DNA of 22,446 nucleotides from positions 1-22,446 of the forward strand of contig CAZDZY010000047.1 in the NCBI GenBank assembly GCA_964510055.1, read 5' to 3'. The translations under genes and the position numbers were made by a program. The notes beneath the pieces are model-generated. The model searched no databases. It saw only the letters and a list, made by a program, of their open reading frames with translations, and was not told the DNA's origin. Below, in pieces: positions 14,700-22,446 of the stretch; position 1 is the first letter of the stretch; the number at the start of each line of letters is the position of its first letter. The DNA is from DTFZ01 sp964510055. Its GTDB lineage: Bacteria; Bacillota; Clostridia; Christensenellales; SZUA-584.

Positions 14700-15728
14700 C
14701 TATTTGAACTGTTCTAAAAACCTGATATCGTTCTCGAATAAAAGCCTGATATCGGTTATTCCGTATTTGATATTTGTAAGCCTGTCAAGCCCCAGCCCAA
14801 ACGCGAATCCCGAATAAATTTCCGGATCGATCCCGCATACTTTCAGGACATTCGGATGTACCATGCCGCATCCGAGGACTTCTATCATACCCGTGCCTTT
14901 GCATGCCGTGCAGCCTTTGCCATGGCATTTTGAGCAGGTCGCGTCGACCTCAGCGCTGGGTTCCGTAAACGGGAAATACCCCGGCCTAAACTTTGTTCTT
15001 GTTTCCCCGCCGTACAATCCTTTAAGGAAAACGTCTAATGTGCTTTTGAGATGCGCGAGGCTTATGCCCTTGTCGACCACAAGCCCTTCGACCTGATTGA
15101 ATACAGGCGAGTGCGTTGCGTCGACTTCGTCCTTCCTGTATACCCTGCCGGGGCATATCATCCGGATCGGCGGCTTTTGGCGGAGCATCGTCCTTATTTG
15201 AACGGGAGATGTCTGAGTTCTCAAAACTACGTCATCCGAAATGTAGAAAGTATCCTGCATGTCTCTTGACGGATGGTCTTTCGGTACATTGAGCATTTCA
15301 AAATTATACTTTTCCAGTTCTACCTCCGGTCCGTCCACTACTTCGAAACCCATGCTGACAAAGATATCCCTTATCTCGTAATAGGTTTTTGTAAGCGGAT
15401 GAAGCGCGCCTATATCCCGTTTCTTTCCGGGCAGCGTTATATCTATAGCTTCGTCTTCAAACCTTTTATCCTTTCCGGACAGCTTCAACTCAGTTTGTTT
15501 GCTCTCCAAAGCCTGCGTAACGGCGTCCCTTATCTCATTCACTCTTTTGCCGAAAGCGGGGCGCTCCTTTTCAGGTATATCCTTCATTCCCCTGAGCGCG
15601 GCTGTAAGCTCGCCCTTTTTGCCTAAAATCCTGATTCGGATATCTTCAAGGCCATCAAGGCTTTGGCAGCTTTGTATACTTGTGAGCGCCAGTTTCTTTA
15701 GCTCCTCAAGGTCAAGTCCGTTGTCCAT
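14700..15728 (-). CDS. pheS: Phenylalanyl-tRNA synthetase alpha subunit
   Basis: Catalytic subunit of phenylalanyl-tRNA synthetase. An N-terminal coiled coil (about 1-90) contacts the tRNA; the class II catalytic core follows, with motif 2 (FRPGYFPFTEPSAEVD) and motif 3 (GFAFGLGLDRLTNIKYGI). A four-cysteine cluster (CSKCHGKGCTACKGTG) precedes EVLGCGMVHPNV; this is common in Bacillota PheS and may bind zinc. Length 342 is normal. The ATG at 15728 has GGAAGGAG five bases upstream. It is the first gene after the T-box leader. Confidence 0.98.
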   Translation of the reverse strand: MDNGLDLEELKKLALTSIQSCQSLDGLEDIRIRILGKKGELTAALRGMKDIPEKERPAFGKRVNEIRDAVTQALESKQTELKLSGKDKRFEDEAIDITLPGKKRDIGALHPLTKTYYEIRDIFVSMGFEVVDGPEVELEKYNFEMLNVPKDHPSRDMQDTFYISDDVVLRTQTSPVQIRTMLRQKPPIRMICPGRVYRKDEVDATHSPVFNQVEGLVVDKGISLAHLKSTLDVFLKGLYGGETRTKFRPGYFPFTEPSAEVDATCSKCHGKGCTACKGTGMIEVLGCGMVHPNVLKVCGIDPEIYSGFAFGLGLDRLTNIKYGITDIRLLFENDIRFLEQFK

Positions 15729-15784
15729 TCATTTCTCCTTCCGATATACACAAAATCATGTTTATATTATTGATCGCTGCAAAT

Positions 15785-15811
15785 AAAAAAACCTTCGCCT
15801 TGGGGCGAAAG
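15785..15811 (-). terminator. Regulated terminator of the T-box
   Basis: Eight-base-pair stem on minus with loop CCAA and a run of seven T (15791 to 15785). It overlaps the antiterminator, so it forms only without bound uncharged tRNA. It would also stop read-through from the methylase gene upstream. Confidence 0.9.
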
Positions 15812-16033
15812 TCCGCGGTACCACCCAAATTTGCTCTGCTTCAGAGCCTTTTGCGTTATAACGGAACGGCCGTCCAAACAGCGCCTTTAGAAAGTCTCGC
15901 GGGTTTTTCCCGGCACTATGGCTGCTTGGTCTGCGAATGTTCTCTTTGCATGCGGGCATGGGCTCTCAGCCATAGCGCCATGTCTCTTTTACCCGCAACC
16001 TTGCAAAGATACTGCTCAGACCTCATCGCATTT
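15785..16033 (-). ncRNA. T-box riboswitch leader, Phe-specific, of pheST
   Basis: The leader senses uncharged tRNA-Phe and lets transcription reach pheST when charging is low. On minus: Stem I base GGTCTG with CAGACC (near 16024 and 15927), TCTTTGCA with TGCAAAGA above it, and between them the specifier loop GAACATTCG with the Phe codon UUC at 15937 to 15935. The distal stem (GCGGG with CCCGC) contains AGAGA. A later hairpin (GCTCTG with CAGAGC) precedes the T-box sequence GGGTGGTACCGCG (15826 to 15814), which would pair with the tRNA acceptor end. The competing terminator CTTTCGCC/GGCGAAGG (15811 to 15792) is followed by seven T. The tRNA anticodon GAA matches. The leader is about 250 bases, as expected for the class. 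Confidence 0.95.
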
Positions 16034-16039
16034 TTAAGA

Positions 16040-16069
16040 ATTATAGCATAACTTTTGCAGATATTTCAA
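16040..16069 (-). promoter_or_regulatory. Promoter of the pheST T-box leader
   Basis: On minus, TTGAAA (16069 to 16064), 18 bases, perfect TATAAT (16045 to 16040). The -35 box contains the TGA stop codon of the upstream methylase gene. Confidence 0.7.
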
Positions 16070-16830
16070 GTGCGTATTTTATATATAAGTATGCCTGCGG
16101 CAACCGCGGCGTTCAGGCTTTCCGCTTTACCGTACATAGGTATCTTAACCATCTTTGCAGAAAGCTTTCGTATATCTTCCGAAACACCGCGCGATTCGTT
16201 GCCTATGATAAGGCATGTGTTATTCCAGTTTAATTTGAATTCGGTATCCCCGCGGATATCCGCGCATACTATCTCATGGCCATTTGCGGCCAGCATTCTT
16301 ATATAATCGGGCAGAAATGCTCTTGTAACAGGTATATGGAATATGCTGCCCATAGAAGCCCTGACTGCTTTGGGCGAGAAACAGTCGGCGCATTCCTCCG
16401 AGAGGACTACGCACGAGCAGCCGGCGGCGTCAGCTGTCCTGATTATTGTTCCGACATTCTGCGGATCCTGCACATCGTCAAGCATCACTATAAATCCCGT
16501 ATCAACGCGGCTGTATGCCGGCATCAGGGCAATGGCGGCTATTCCCTGAGGAGTTTTTGCCTCGCTGATGGAATCAAGAACGCTCTCGCTTACAAAAAAA
16601 ACTTTTGCGCCTGCTTCGCGCAACTTTTTCGTAAGCTTCTGATACTTTCCTTCGATAACAACAACGTTCTGCGCCGTTTCCGGCATGTTCTCTGCAAGCT
16701 CGGTCACGCATTTTTCCCCTTCGACCAAAAAAGCACCATTTTGAGATCGCGCTTTTTTGTTCTTTAGGCTTCTCGCGTATTTTACAAATTCATTGCTGAA
16801 GCTTGTAATTATTTCGGACATTTTATGCAT
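16066..16830 (-). CDS. TrmH/SpoU-family RNA 2'-O-methyltransferase (YsgA-like)
   Basis: SPOUT-fold enzyme that methylates ribose in rRNA or tRNA with S-adenosylmethionine. A substrate-binding N-terminal domain (SNEFVKYARSLKNKKARSQ, VEGEK) is followed by the knotted catalytic domain. Motif 1 is NVGTIIRTADAAG (N125, R131), motif 2 LIIGNESRGVS (about 207-217) and motif 3 IPMYGKAESLNAAVAAGI (about 230-247). Length 254 is normal. It lies directly before pheST, as ysgA does in Bacillus, but this enzyme is not thought to act in phenylalanine charging. The ATG at 16830 overlaps the end of the solute-binding gene by eight bases; an ATG three codons later is possible. The exact RNA target is not known. 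Confidence 0.93.
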   Translation of the reverse strand: MHKMSEIITSFSNEFVKYARSLKNKKARSQNGAFLVEGEKCVTELAENMPETAQNVVVIEGKYQKLTKKLREAGAKVFFVSESVLDSISEAKTPQGIAAIALMPAYSRVDTGFIVMLDDVQDPQNVGTIIRTADAAGCSCVVLSEECADCFSPKAVRASMGSIFHIPVTRAFLPDYIRMLAANGHEIVCADIRGDTEFKLNWNNTCLIIGNESRGVSEDIRKLSAKMVKIPMYGKAESLNAAVAAGILIYKIRT

Positions 16831-18505
16831 CCGACTCTTTGATATAAAGGTACCACTGCGCGATATTCGTATATACGTTCGTTTCCCCCATACTGCCCGT
16901 TATATTGACAGACGCGTCGTATAGCAGCGCGTTTGTTCTGAAATACAGGCTTATCTGCGGAACAGAATCCATGAATTTACTTTCTAAGGCAAGATAGGCA
17001 GTCTTCATTTCATCATCGCTGAGCGCTGACTTGCAGTTCTCAAACATCGTATCCATTTCGCTATCGCTGAATCCGCCGTAATTTCTGTCTCCGTCCGACC
17101 CTATCATGAACGATACGTCCGGATTTTGATCAAGGTAGAACGAACAAAGCGCTAGTTCAAAGTTTCCCGCATTCAGGCTTTGCACATATGTGTCGTATTC
17201 CTGTGGCTCTATCTCCACCTTTACTCCGCACTGTTTGAGCTGGTAAACGATATTCTCCGCAACATCGCTCCTGTATGGGTCATCATTATTCAACGGCACC
17301 AGAAGTTTTATCGTAAGGTCGGTTATTTGCGTGCCGTCTACTCTTTCCAGCGTTCCGTCTCTGTTCCTGTCTTTCCATCCGGCCTGTTCAAAAAGTGCAG
17401 CCGCTTTCTGGGTGTTATATTCGTACGTATTTATAGATCCGCCCGAAAGGTATGAATCAGGAGCAACGGGATAGTCCGCCGCAACGGCGTGCCCTAAAAG
17501 CGCCTGTGAAACGATATCCCGTTTATCAAGGGCATACGAAAGCGCGCGCCGCATATCGATGTCGCTGAAAAATCCGTTTTTAGTGTTGGGCACAAGGCAG
17601 TCATAATAGCGAGTCAAATAATCAGCAAATTCTTTTATGCCTCTTTTTTGATATATGCCGACTGAGATCGTCGACGTTGTCATAAAATCCAAAAGGCCCT
17701 GCTCAAACGCGTTTAATTCCATGTTATGGTCTTCATAACATACAGCCGTAAGCTTCTGAATATAGGGCGGCTGCCGCCACCATATTTCGTTCGGCTTAAG
17801 ATCCATCTGTACGCCGGCTTCAAAACTCTCAACTTTATAGGGGCCGGTACCCATAGGAGCCAGCGTGTCGATATCTCCGTCTTTACAATAAGATTTACAG
17901 AGTACGGGAAAAGTCATGAAATATATCGCGGCGTTTCCTCGCTCCGAAAGGGTTATTTCTACCGTGTAATCATCGACCGCCTTACATTTTTTCAATATAT
18001 CTTTATACCCGGCAAAAACTGATTCATCCTCGGAGTAATCCTTTATTTTATCTATTGTATATATAACGTCTTCAGAAGTGAACTCGCCGCTTTCGTTCTG
18101 CCAGTTTACCCCTTCTCTTAAGTGAAACGTCCACACTTTTCCCGTGCTGTCCACCTCCCATGTCCTTGCAAGCTCGGGTTCGGCGGTGCCGTCAGCGTCT
18201 ATTCTTACCGGCTGCTCGTATATAAGAGAAAACAAATTGAAAAGCTCAACGTTCTTTACTTTGAGAGGGTTGAGCGAATTGCGATCGCTGTCCGTTCCGA
18301 TCCTGGGTATGGGAAATTTCAGCTCTCCGCCTTCTATAGGCACAGGGCTTTGGGCAACAGGCGGCAGGGTATATTGCGCTATATCAAGGTCTCCCTGCTG
18401 TGTTACAGGTACCATTCCGCAAGCCCCTGCAGATAACACCATGATGAAAGCCAGGAGTAATTTCGTTATTTTAAAAATCTTTGTATAAGCCCTTGTATAT
18501 CTCAT
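16823..18505 (-). CDS. Family 5 extracellular solute-binding lipoprotein (OppA/DppA-like)
   Basis: Binding component of peptide/nickel-type ABC importers. The N-terminus has a basic region, a hydrophobic core (about 15-27) and Cys29 in LSAGAC, a slightly atypical lipobox, so it is probably a lipoprotein on the outer face of the membrane. The family 5 fold is recognisable: LARTWEVDSTGKVWTFHLREGVNW, EDVIYTIDKI, MGTGPYKVESFEAG, DIDMRRALSYALDKRDI and the Opp-like C-terminal region. At 560 residues it is normal. The ATG at 18505 has GAGG close upstream and overlaps the transglycosylase gene by 35 bases. No permease or ATPase gene lies nearby, so it must borrow one or have another role, perhaps sensing or recycling wall peptides, which is inference from the neighbour. 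Confidence 0.92.
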   Translation of the reverse strand: MRYTRAYTKIFKITKLLLAFIMVLSAGACGMVPVTQQGDLDIAQYTLPPVAQSPVPIEGGELKFPIPRIGTDSDRNSLNPLKVKNVELFNLFSLIYEQPVRIDADGTAEPELARTWEVDSTGKVWTFHLREGVNWQNESGEFTSEDVIYTIDKIKDYSEDESVFAGYKDILKKCKAVDDYTVEITLSERGNAAIYFMTFPVLCKSYCKDGDIDTLAPMGTGPYKVESFEAGVQMDLKPNEIWWRQPPYIQKLTAVCYEDHNMELNAFEQGLLDFMTTSTISVGIYQKRGIKEFADYLTRYYDCLVPNTKNGFFSDIDMRRALSYALDKRDIVSQALLGHAVAADYPVAPDSYLSGGSINTYEYNTQKAAALFEQAGWKDRNRDGTLERVDGTQITDLTIKLLVPLNNDDPYRSDVAENIVYQLKQCGVKVEIEPQEYDTYVQSLNAGNFELALCSFYLDQNPDVSFMIGSDGDRNYGGFSDSEMDTMFENCKSALSDDEMKTAYLALESKFMDSVPQISLYFRTNALLYDASVNITGSMGETNVYTNIAQWYLYIKESDA

Positions 18506-19040
18506 AATACCTCAGAACTCTCTCAAGATACTGCTTTGTTTCTTTATACGGTATGTCCCCAAGCGAACCGTCGCTCTTTGTCCAATCCTTTACGTTCGCG
18601 GGCCCTGCGTTATAAGCCGCCAATATTTTTCTTGTATCATCCCCGAATATGCCATGAAGGTAGTTAAGATACCAGCATCCTATCTCAATATTGATTTCAG
18701 GGTCGGAAAGCATATCTGCAGAATATCCTTCCAATCCCATTTTACCCGCGGCCCACTTCCCCGTTTCGGGCATTATCTGCATCAATCCAATTGCGCCTTT
18801 TCCCGATTTTGCGTTATCGTTAAAATGGCTCTCCGTATATATGACGGCGCATACAATATATTTATCCAGCGAGTATTCCGCGCTCGAAGCGGCTATCTCC
18901 TCTTTATATTCAAGAGGGTAGAGTTCATATACGATTATTCCTCTTAAAATAACAGCTGCAGCACATATCAGCACCAAACAGATAATCGTCCATGCTTTTA
19001 AGCTAAGGATCGGCTTTCTTTTATCTTTTGAGCTTCCCAT
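18471..19040 (-). CDS. Membrane-anchored lytic transglycosylase (SLT domain)
   Basis: Cuts the glycan strands of peptidoglycan between MurNAc and GlcNAc, forming 1,6-anhydro ends. A single membrane segment (about 16-38) anchors a Slt70-like domain (about 45-189). The catalytic glutamate is E70 in VIYTESHFNDNAKS, followed by GAIGLMQIMPETG and AAYNAGPANV, the standard family motifs. Length 189 is typical of this short clostridial form. The ATG at 19040 has AGGAGAGAT just upstream. It lies 88 bases after coaE, from which it is separated by the tandem repeat, and overlaps the solute-binding gene by 35 bases. Confidence 0.94.
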   Translation of the reverse strand: MGSSKDKRKPILSLKAWTIICLVLICAAAVILRGIIVYELYPLEYKEEIAASSAEYSLDKYIVCAVIYTESHFNDNAKSGKGAIGLMQIMPETGKWAAGKMGLEGYSADMLSDPEINIEIGCWYLNYLHGIFGDDTRKILAAYNAGPANVKDWTKSDGSLGDIPYKETKQYLERVLRYYEIYKGLYKDF

Positions 19041-19065
19041 ATCTCTCCTCTTATTCGATTACATT

Positions 19066-19149
19066 GTATTATTGCCCCGTCACGTCTCACGTCTTGCCGG
19101 GGACCCCGTATTATTGCCCCGTCAAGCCTCACGTCTTGCCGGGGACCCC
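19066..19149. repeat. 42-bp tandem repeat, two copies, over the coaE stop
   Basis: 19066-19107 and 19108-19149 match at 40 of 42 bases, with a further five matching bases (GTATT) after the second copy. Each unit contains GCCCCGTCA, CTCACGTCTTGCC and GGGGACCCC, so several GC-rich hairpins can form within and between units. The second copy encodes the last six codons of coaE (GVPGKT) and its stop. The GC content is well above the flanking sequence, suggesting a mobile or amplified intergenic element. Confidence 0.85.
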
Positions 19150-19749
19150 GTATTCAGGCTTTTTTAGCAGCGCGTCGATCTTTCCATACAGTTCCTGAAC
19201 GTTTCCGCTGTTTTCTATTATCTCGTCCGCATACGCCGCCATATCTTCATCGCTCATCTGGGCTTTCATCCGCTGCTCGATAAGCGTATCGCCAAGTCCG
19301 TCTCTTATCTTTATACGTTTTTTCCTTGTATCCCTGTCTGCAATAACTACCCAGACTAAATCCATTTTTTTATGCATTCCCGATTGTATGAGCAGCGGAA
19401 CTTCGATAAATACCCTTCCTCTTAAGGATTCCGCTTCTTTATATATCATGTCAAGTATTATCGGGTGCAAAATGGCGTTGAGCTTCTCAAGCCTGTCTTT
19501 TTTGTCGAAAACATACGCGGCCAGCTTTTTTCTGTCGAGCAGGCCTTCTGCCTGGAAGAACTCGTCTCCAAACTCTTTTTTAATTCTTTCGTATCCCTTT
19601 TTTCCCGGCATTACCGCTGCCCTTGCCGTTTCGTCGGAGTATATAACGTTTTCCCCCAGTCCGGAAAGGTAATCGCTTATAACTGTCTTCCCCGAGCCTA
19701 TGCCGCCTGTTATACCTATAAGTATATTGCTTTTTACGTTTTTATTCAT
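19129..19749 (-). CDS. coaE: Dephospho-CoA kinase
   Basis: Phosphorylates the 3'-hydroxyl of dephospho-CoA, the last step of coenzyme A synthesis, in the cytosol. The P-loop is GITGGIGSGKT (residues 12-22); other family stretches are YSDETARA, LNAILHPII, EVPLLIQSGMHKKMDLVWVVIADRDTRKKRI and the lid region. Length 206 is normal. The ATG at 19749 overlaps the polA stop (ATGA), so translation is coupled; its own ribosome site is weak. The last six residues (GVPGKT) and the stop codon lie in the second copy of a 42-bp repeat, so the C-terminal tail is probably not ancestral. polA-coaE adjacency is common in Bacillota. Confidence 0.96.
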   Translation of the reverse strand: MNKNVKSNILIGITGGIGSGKTVISDYLSGLGENVIYSDETARAAVMPGKKGYERIKKEFGDEFFQAEGLLDRKKLAAYVFDKKDRLEKLNAILHPIILDMIYKEAESLRGRVFIEVPLLIQSGMHKKMDLVWVVIADRDTRKKRIKIRDGLGDTLIEQRMKAQMSDEDMAAYADEIIENSGNVQELYGKIDALLKKPEYGVPGKT

Positions 19750-22307
19750 TTCGCGTCCAGCCAGTTATCGCCTGACGAAACCTCTGCGATAAGAGGTACG
19801 TCAAGCTTATAAGTATTCTCCATGCAATCCTTGAGCAGGCTGCCGACCGCAAAAACTTCGCTTTCCGCCGTGTCTATTATCAGTTCGTCATGTACCTGAA
19901 GAATGAGTTTCGAATCAAAACCGCCTTCTTCAAGCCGCTTTGATACTTCTATCATCGCAAGCTTGATTATATCGGCCGCTGTCCCCTGTATGGGTGTGTT
20001 GAGCGCCGCGCGCTCCCCGAACGAACGGACGCTGTAATTCTTCGATTTCAGTTCGGGGAGGTACCTGCGCCTGCCCAGCAGCGTGGTAACATACCCGTCT
20101 GCCTTTGCTTTCTCTTTGATGCTATCCATGTATTCCTTTACACCCGAAAACCGGGCAAGGTACTTCCTTATATATTCAGCCGCAGTTTTTACCGGTATCC
20201 CTAAATTGCGCGATAGCCCGAAATCGCTTATTCCGTACACGATCCCGAAATTTACGGCTTTTGCGCTCCTCCTCATCGCTTCGGTCACGCTTCCGAGAGG
20301 CACCCCGAATACCTCTGAGGCTGTTCGCGAGTGTATGTCTATTCCGGACATAAAGGCGTTTTTCATAACGCTGTCTTTGGATATCGACGCAAGTATCCGA
20401 AGCTCTATCTGCGAGTAATCTGCCGTTACTAGCTTCCTTTTGTTTGAAGAAGGCAGGAACAGCCTGCGTATCTCCTTCCCTTCCTGCGAGCGCACCGGTA
20501 TATTCTGAAGATTTGGCTCCTTGCTCGATATCCTCCCCGTCACTGTTGATATCTGCATAAACGTGGTATGTACGAATCCGTTTCTGTCCGCAATGCTCCT
20601 GAGGCCGTCAAGGTATGTGCTTTTCAGCTTGGTCAGCCTTCGGTATTCAATTATCTTATCTATTACCGGGTGCTTTCCCGAAAGCTTCTCAAGCACTTCT
20701 ATATCTGTCGAATATCCTGTTTTTTTCTTTTTGCCTGCTGGAAGGGCCAGCCGTTCAAAGAGCACCTGCCCAAGCTGCTTTGTTGAATTTATATTGAAAT
20801 TGCTGTATTCGCAAAGCTCGTATACTTTAGCCGTCAGCGCATCTATCTCTGCGGAGAGCTTCGAAGAATAGCTGTTAAGTTCCGCAAGGTCTATCCTGAA
20901 TCCGGTCTCCTCCATATCCAGAAGGACTTTCATTAAAGGCGCTTCGATTTTATCGTATACGAACCCCAGCCCGTCTTCCTTCAGTTTTTTCTTCTGAATT
21001 CCGTAGAAATTGGCGATCGCGGCGGCGCTGCCGCCGACACCATACTTCTCGCGCAAAGAACGCAGCTCGAAACTCTGTGAACCCGGGTTTATGGCATATT
21101 CCGCAAGCTTCGTATCAAACAGCAGCCCGCGCATATCTATTCCATAAGATTTAAGCATCGGTATCGCCTGCTTTGCGTCGTGCAGTAATTTACTTATATT
21201 GCGGTCTTCAAGATACGGCTTTAGCTCCTTTATTATTATCTCGCGCGTGAAGTCTACGTTAAGCAGGGAATACTCCGACTTTATTATATATTCTTTATCG
21301 CCTGAAAACGAAAACGTTATATCGTCCCCGAAATCGATCGCTATATATTCTTTGTCGGGGATTTGGGACAACGCCTTCTTAAGCGAATCAATGTCGTTTA
21401 TTTCTGTTTGTTCAACATGTTGGGGTTCTTCTTCGTTTTCGGTTATTTCGCTGCCCAGCCGTTTGAGCAAAGATACGAATTCAAGTTTTTTAAATGTTTT
21501 TCCCGCTGTGTTTGCCGTAAATTCTCTGAACTCCAGCGAAGAGAGCGATACCTCTAAAGGAGCGTTAACATCGATTAAGGCGAGAGTCCTGCTAAGATAT
21601 GCAAGCTCCCTGTTTTCCCGGAGTTTTTCATTCATCTTTCCCGCTATTTCAGAAAGCTTATCATATACGCCGTCCATAGTTTTGTATGTTTGCAGCAGTT
21701 TCAGCGCAGTCTTTTCCCCTATCCCGGGCACGCCCGGGATGTTATCGGAGCTATCGCCCATAAAACCCTTCAGATCGACTATCTGCGATGGGGTCAGGCC
21801 GTATTCGTTCTTAAGCTTTTCGGCGTCAAAAACCTCTAACTCGCTTACCCCTTTTCTCGTAAGCATCACTTTGCATGAATCCGATATAAGCTGGAAAGCG
21901 TCTTTATCCCCTGTCAGGAGGACGGACGACATGCCTTTTTTTGCCGCAAGACATGAAAGCACCCCGAGTATGTCGTCAGCCTCGTATCCTTCGAGTTCGA
22001 GAGTTGCAATGCCTATTTCTTCAAGTGATTCCTTAAGCAGACTGAACTGGGGTATCAGCTCATCCGGAGTAGGTTTGCGCGTTCCCTTGTATTCTCCGTA
22101 CATTTTATGGCGGAACGTTTTCCCTTTTTTATCGAACGCTACGGCGATATAATCAGGCTTTACGGTACCAAGAGCGTTTATCAGCATCGAAAAGAACCCG
22201 TAAACGGCGTTCGTATAATCTCCGCTGGAATTGCTAAGTATGGGCAGGGCATAAAATGCCCTGTGAAGCAGGCTGTTTCCGTCGACAGCCATCAATGTTT
22301 TTGCCAT
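19746..22307 (-). CDS. polA: DNA polymerase I
   Basis: Repair and Okazaki-fragment polymerase. The 5'-3' exonuclease domain (about 1-290) is intact, with MAVDGNSLLHRAFYALP, YEADDILG, GDKDAFQLI and GFMGDSSDNIPGVPGIGEKTA. The middle 3'-5' exonuclease-like domain (about 300-465) is degenerate: it has IAIDFGDD where a proofreading enzyme has DxE, so the glutamate is missing, as in Bacillus and Taq enzymes. The polymerase domain has motif A TADYSQIELR (D630), motif B RRSAKAVNFGIVYGIS and motif C QVHDE (D807). Length 853 is normal. The ATG at 22307 has AAGGAG five bases upstream; promoter at 22331-22359. Confidence 0.98.
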   Translation of the reverse strand: MAKTLMAVDGNSLLHRAFYALPILSNSSGDYTNAVYGFFSMLINALGTVKPDYIAVAFDKKGKTFRHKMYGEYKGTRKPTPDELIPQFSLLKESLEEIGIATLELEGYEADDILGVLSCLAAKKGMSSVLLTGDKDAFQLISDSCKVMLTRKGVSELEVFDAEKLKNEYGLTPSQIVDLKGFMGDSSDNIPGVPGIGEKTALKLLQTYKTMDGVYDKLSEIAGKMNEKLRENRELAYLSRTLALIDVNAPLEVSLSSLEFREFTANTAGKTFKKLEFVSLLKRLGSEITENEEEPQHVEQTEINDIDSLKKALSQIPDKEYIAIDFGDDITFSFSGDKEYIIKSEYSLLNVDFTREIIIKELKPYLEDRNISKLLHDAKQAIPMLKSYGIDMRGLLFDTKLAEYAINPGSQSFELRSLREKYGVGGSAAAIANFYGIQKKKLKEDGLGFVYDKIEAPLMKVLLDMEETGFRIDLAELNSYSSKLSAEIDALTAKVYELCEYSNFNINSTKQLGQVLFERLALPAGKKKKTGYSTDIEVLEKLSGKHPVIDKIIEYRRLTKLKSTYLDGLRSIADRNGFVHTTFMQISTVTGRISSKEPNLQNIPVRSQEGKEIRRLFLPSSNKRKLVTADYSQIELRILASISKDSVMKNAFMSGIDIHSRTASEVFGVPLGSVTEAMRRSAKAVNFGIVYGISDFGLSRNLGIPVKTAAEYIRKYLARFSGVKEYMDSIKEKAKADGYVTTLLGRRRYLPELKSKNYSVRSFGERAALNTPIQGTAADIIKLAMIEVSKRLEEGGFDSKLILQVHDELIIDTAESEVFAVGSLLKDCMENTYKLDVPLIAEVSSGDNWLDAK

Positions 22308-22330
22308 TTAAGCTCCTTTTTCTTTCCCTA

Positions 22331-22359
22331 AGTATAATTTATTATCGGCATGTATGCAA
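22331..22359 (-). promoter_or_regulatory. Promoter of the polA unit
   Basis: On minus, TTGCAT (22359 to 22354), 17 bases, TATACT (22336 to 22331), directly after the terminator of the previous gene and about 24 bases before the ATG. Confidence 0.6.
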
Positions 22360-22375
22360 TACCGGCAATCAGGGC

Positions 22376-22405
22376 AAAAAAAGAGTCGCGATTTTCATCA
22401 CGACC
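22376..22405 (-). terminator. Terminator of a gene upstream of polA (outside window)
   Basis: GTCGTGAT (22404 to 22397) pairs with ATCGCGAC (22392 to 22385) around GAAA on minus, followed by CTTTTTTT. A classical strong intrinsic terminator. Bases 22406-22446 are too short to say what precedes it. Confidence 0.85.
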
Positions 22406-22446
22406 AATGTAAAGGGGGTCTTAATATATTTTGTGAGGTCATTAAT

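Noticed and set aside
19066..19149. Possible CRISPR
   Set aside because: Two directly adjacent copies without distinct spacers and no cas genes; it is a plain tandem repeat.
21199..22152. Long plus-strand open frame of 317 codons
   Set aside because: It lies wholly antisense to polA, whose motifs are unambiguous, and its serine-rich translation is what the reverse of such a gene gives. No ribosome site.
22406..22446. Possible 3' end of a coding sequence entering from the right edge
   Set aside because: One frame is open for about 15 codons, too few to claim a gene; only the terminator is supported.

Overview
The window looks like chromosome from an endospore-forming member of the Bacillota, most likely class Clostridia, of moderate GC by eye. 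This rests on a Phe-specific T-box leader, the scpAB / DUF2953 / ytfJ / D,D-carboxypeptidase cluster, a trmH-type methylase next to pheST followed by zapA (as in Bacillus subtilis ysgA-pheS-pheT-zapA), frequent TTG/GTG starts with strong Shine-Dalgarno sites, and a CotH-family gene. Nearly everything is on the minus strand; only the metallophosphoesterase gene at 647-1525 is on plus. I see no phage, IS element, CRISPR, tRNA or rRNA. It is essentially core chromosome with a few accessory-looking spots.

Layout, from right to left (the direction of transcription). An intrinsic terminator at 22376-22405 ends an unseen upstream gene. A promoter at 22331-22359 then drives polA, coaE, a membrane-anchored lytic transglycosylase, a family 5 solute-binding lipoprotein and a TrmH-family RNA methylase, mostly with overlapping ends. 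A 42-bp tandem repeat sits across the coaE stop codon. A separate promoter at the end of the methylase gene starts a T-box leader (specifier UUC, terminator at 15785-15811) that controls pheS and pheT. zapA follows with its own near-consensus promoter and a terminator.

Another promoter (11729-11757) starts a seven-gene unit: a site-2-protease-like M50 peptidase, scpA, scpB, a DUF2953 membrane protein, ytfJ (gerW), a dacB/dacF-type D,D-carboxypeptidase and an RluB-type pseudouridine synthase. It links chromosome condensation, spore and cell-wall work, and ribosome modification. gap (GAPDH) stands alone with its own promoter and terminator, and its protein resembles the eukaryotic/proteobacterial GapC/GapA type.

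The left third is more accessory: a 970-residue membrane-anchored protein with three lamin-tail domains, a chitobiase-like domain and a CotH kinase domain; a membrane-anchored Amidase_3; a convergent metallophosphoesterase; and a divergent 78-residue protein of unknown function. The last 333 bases carry no convincing gene but hold a dense set of hairpins, some mutually exclusive, and a diverged repeat pair.

I found no clear new multi-gene system. The best leads are the multidomain CotH gene with an operator-like inverted repeat in its promoter, the palindrome shared by the divergent promoters at 616-626, the two repeat families, and the substrate-binding protein with no transporter genes beside it.
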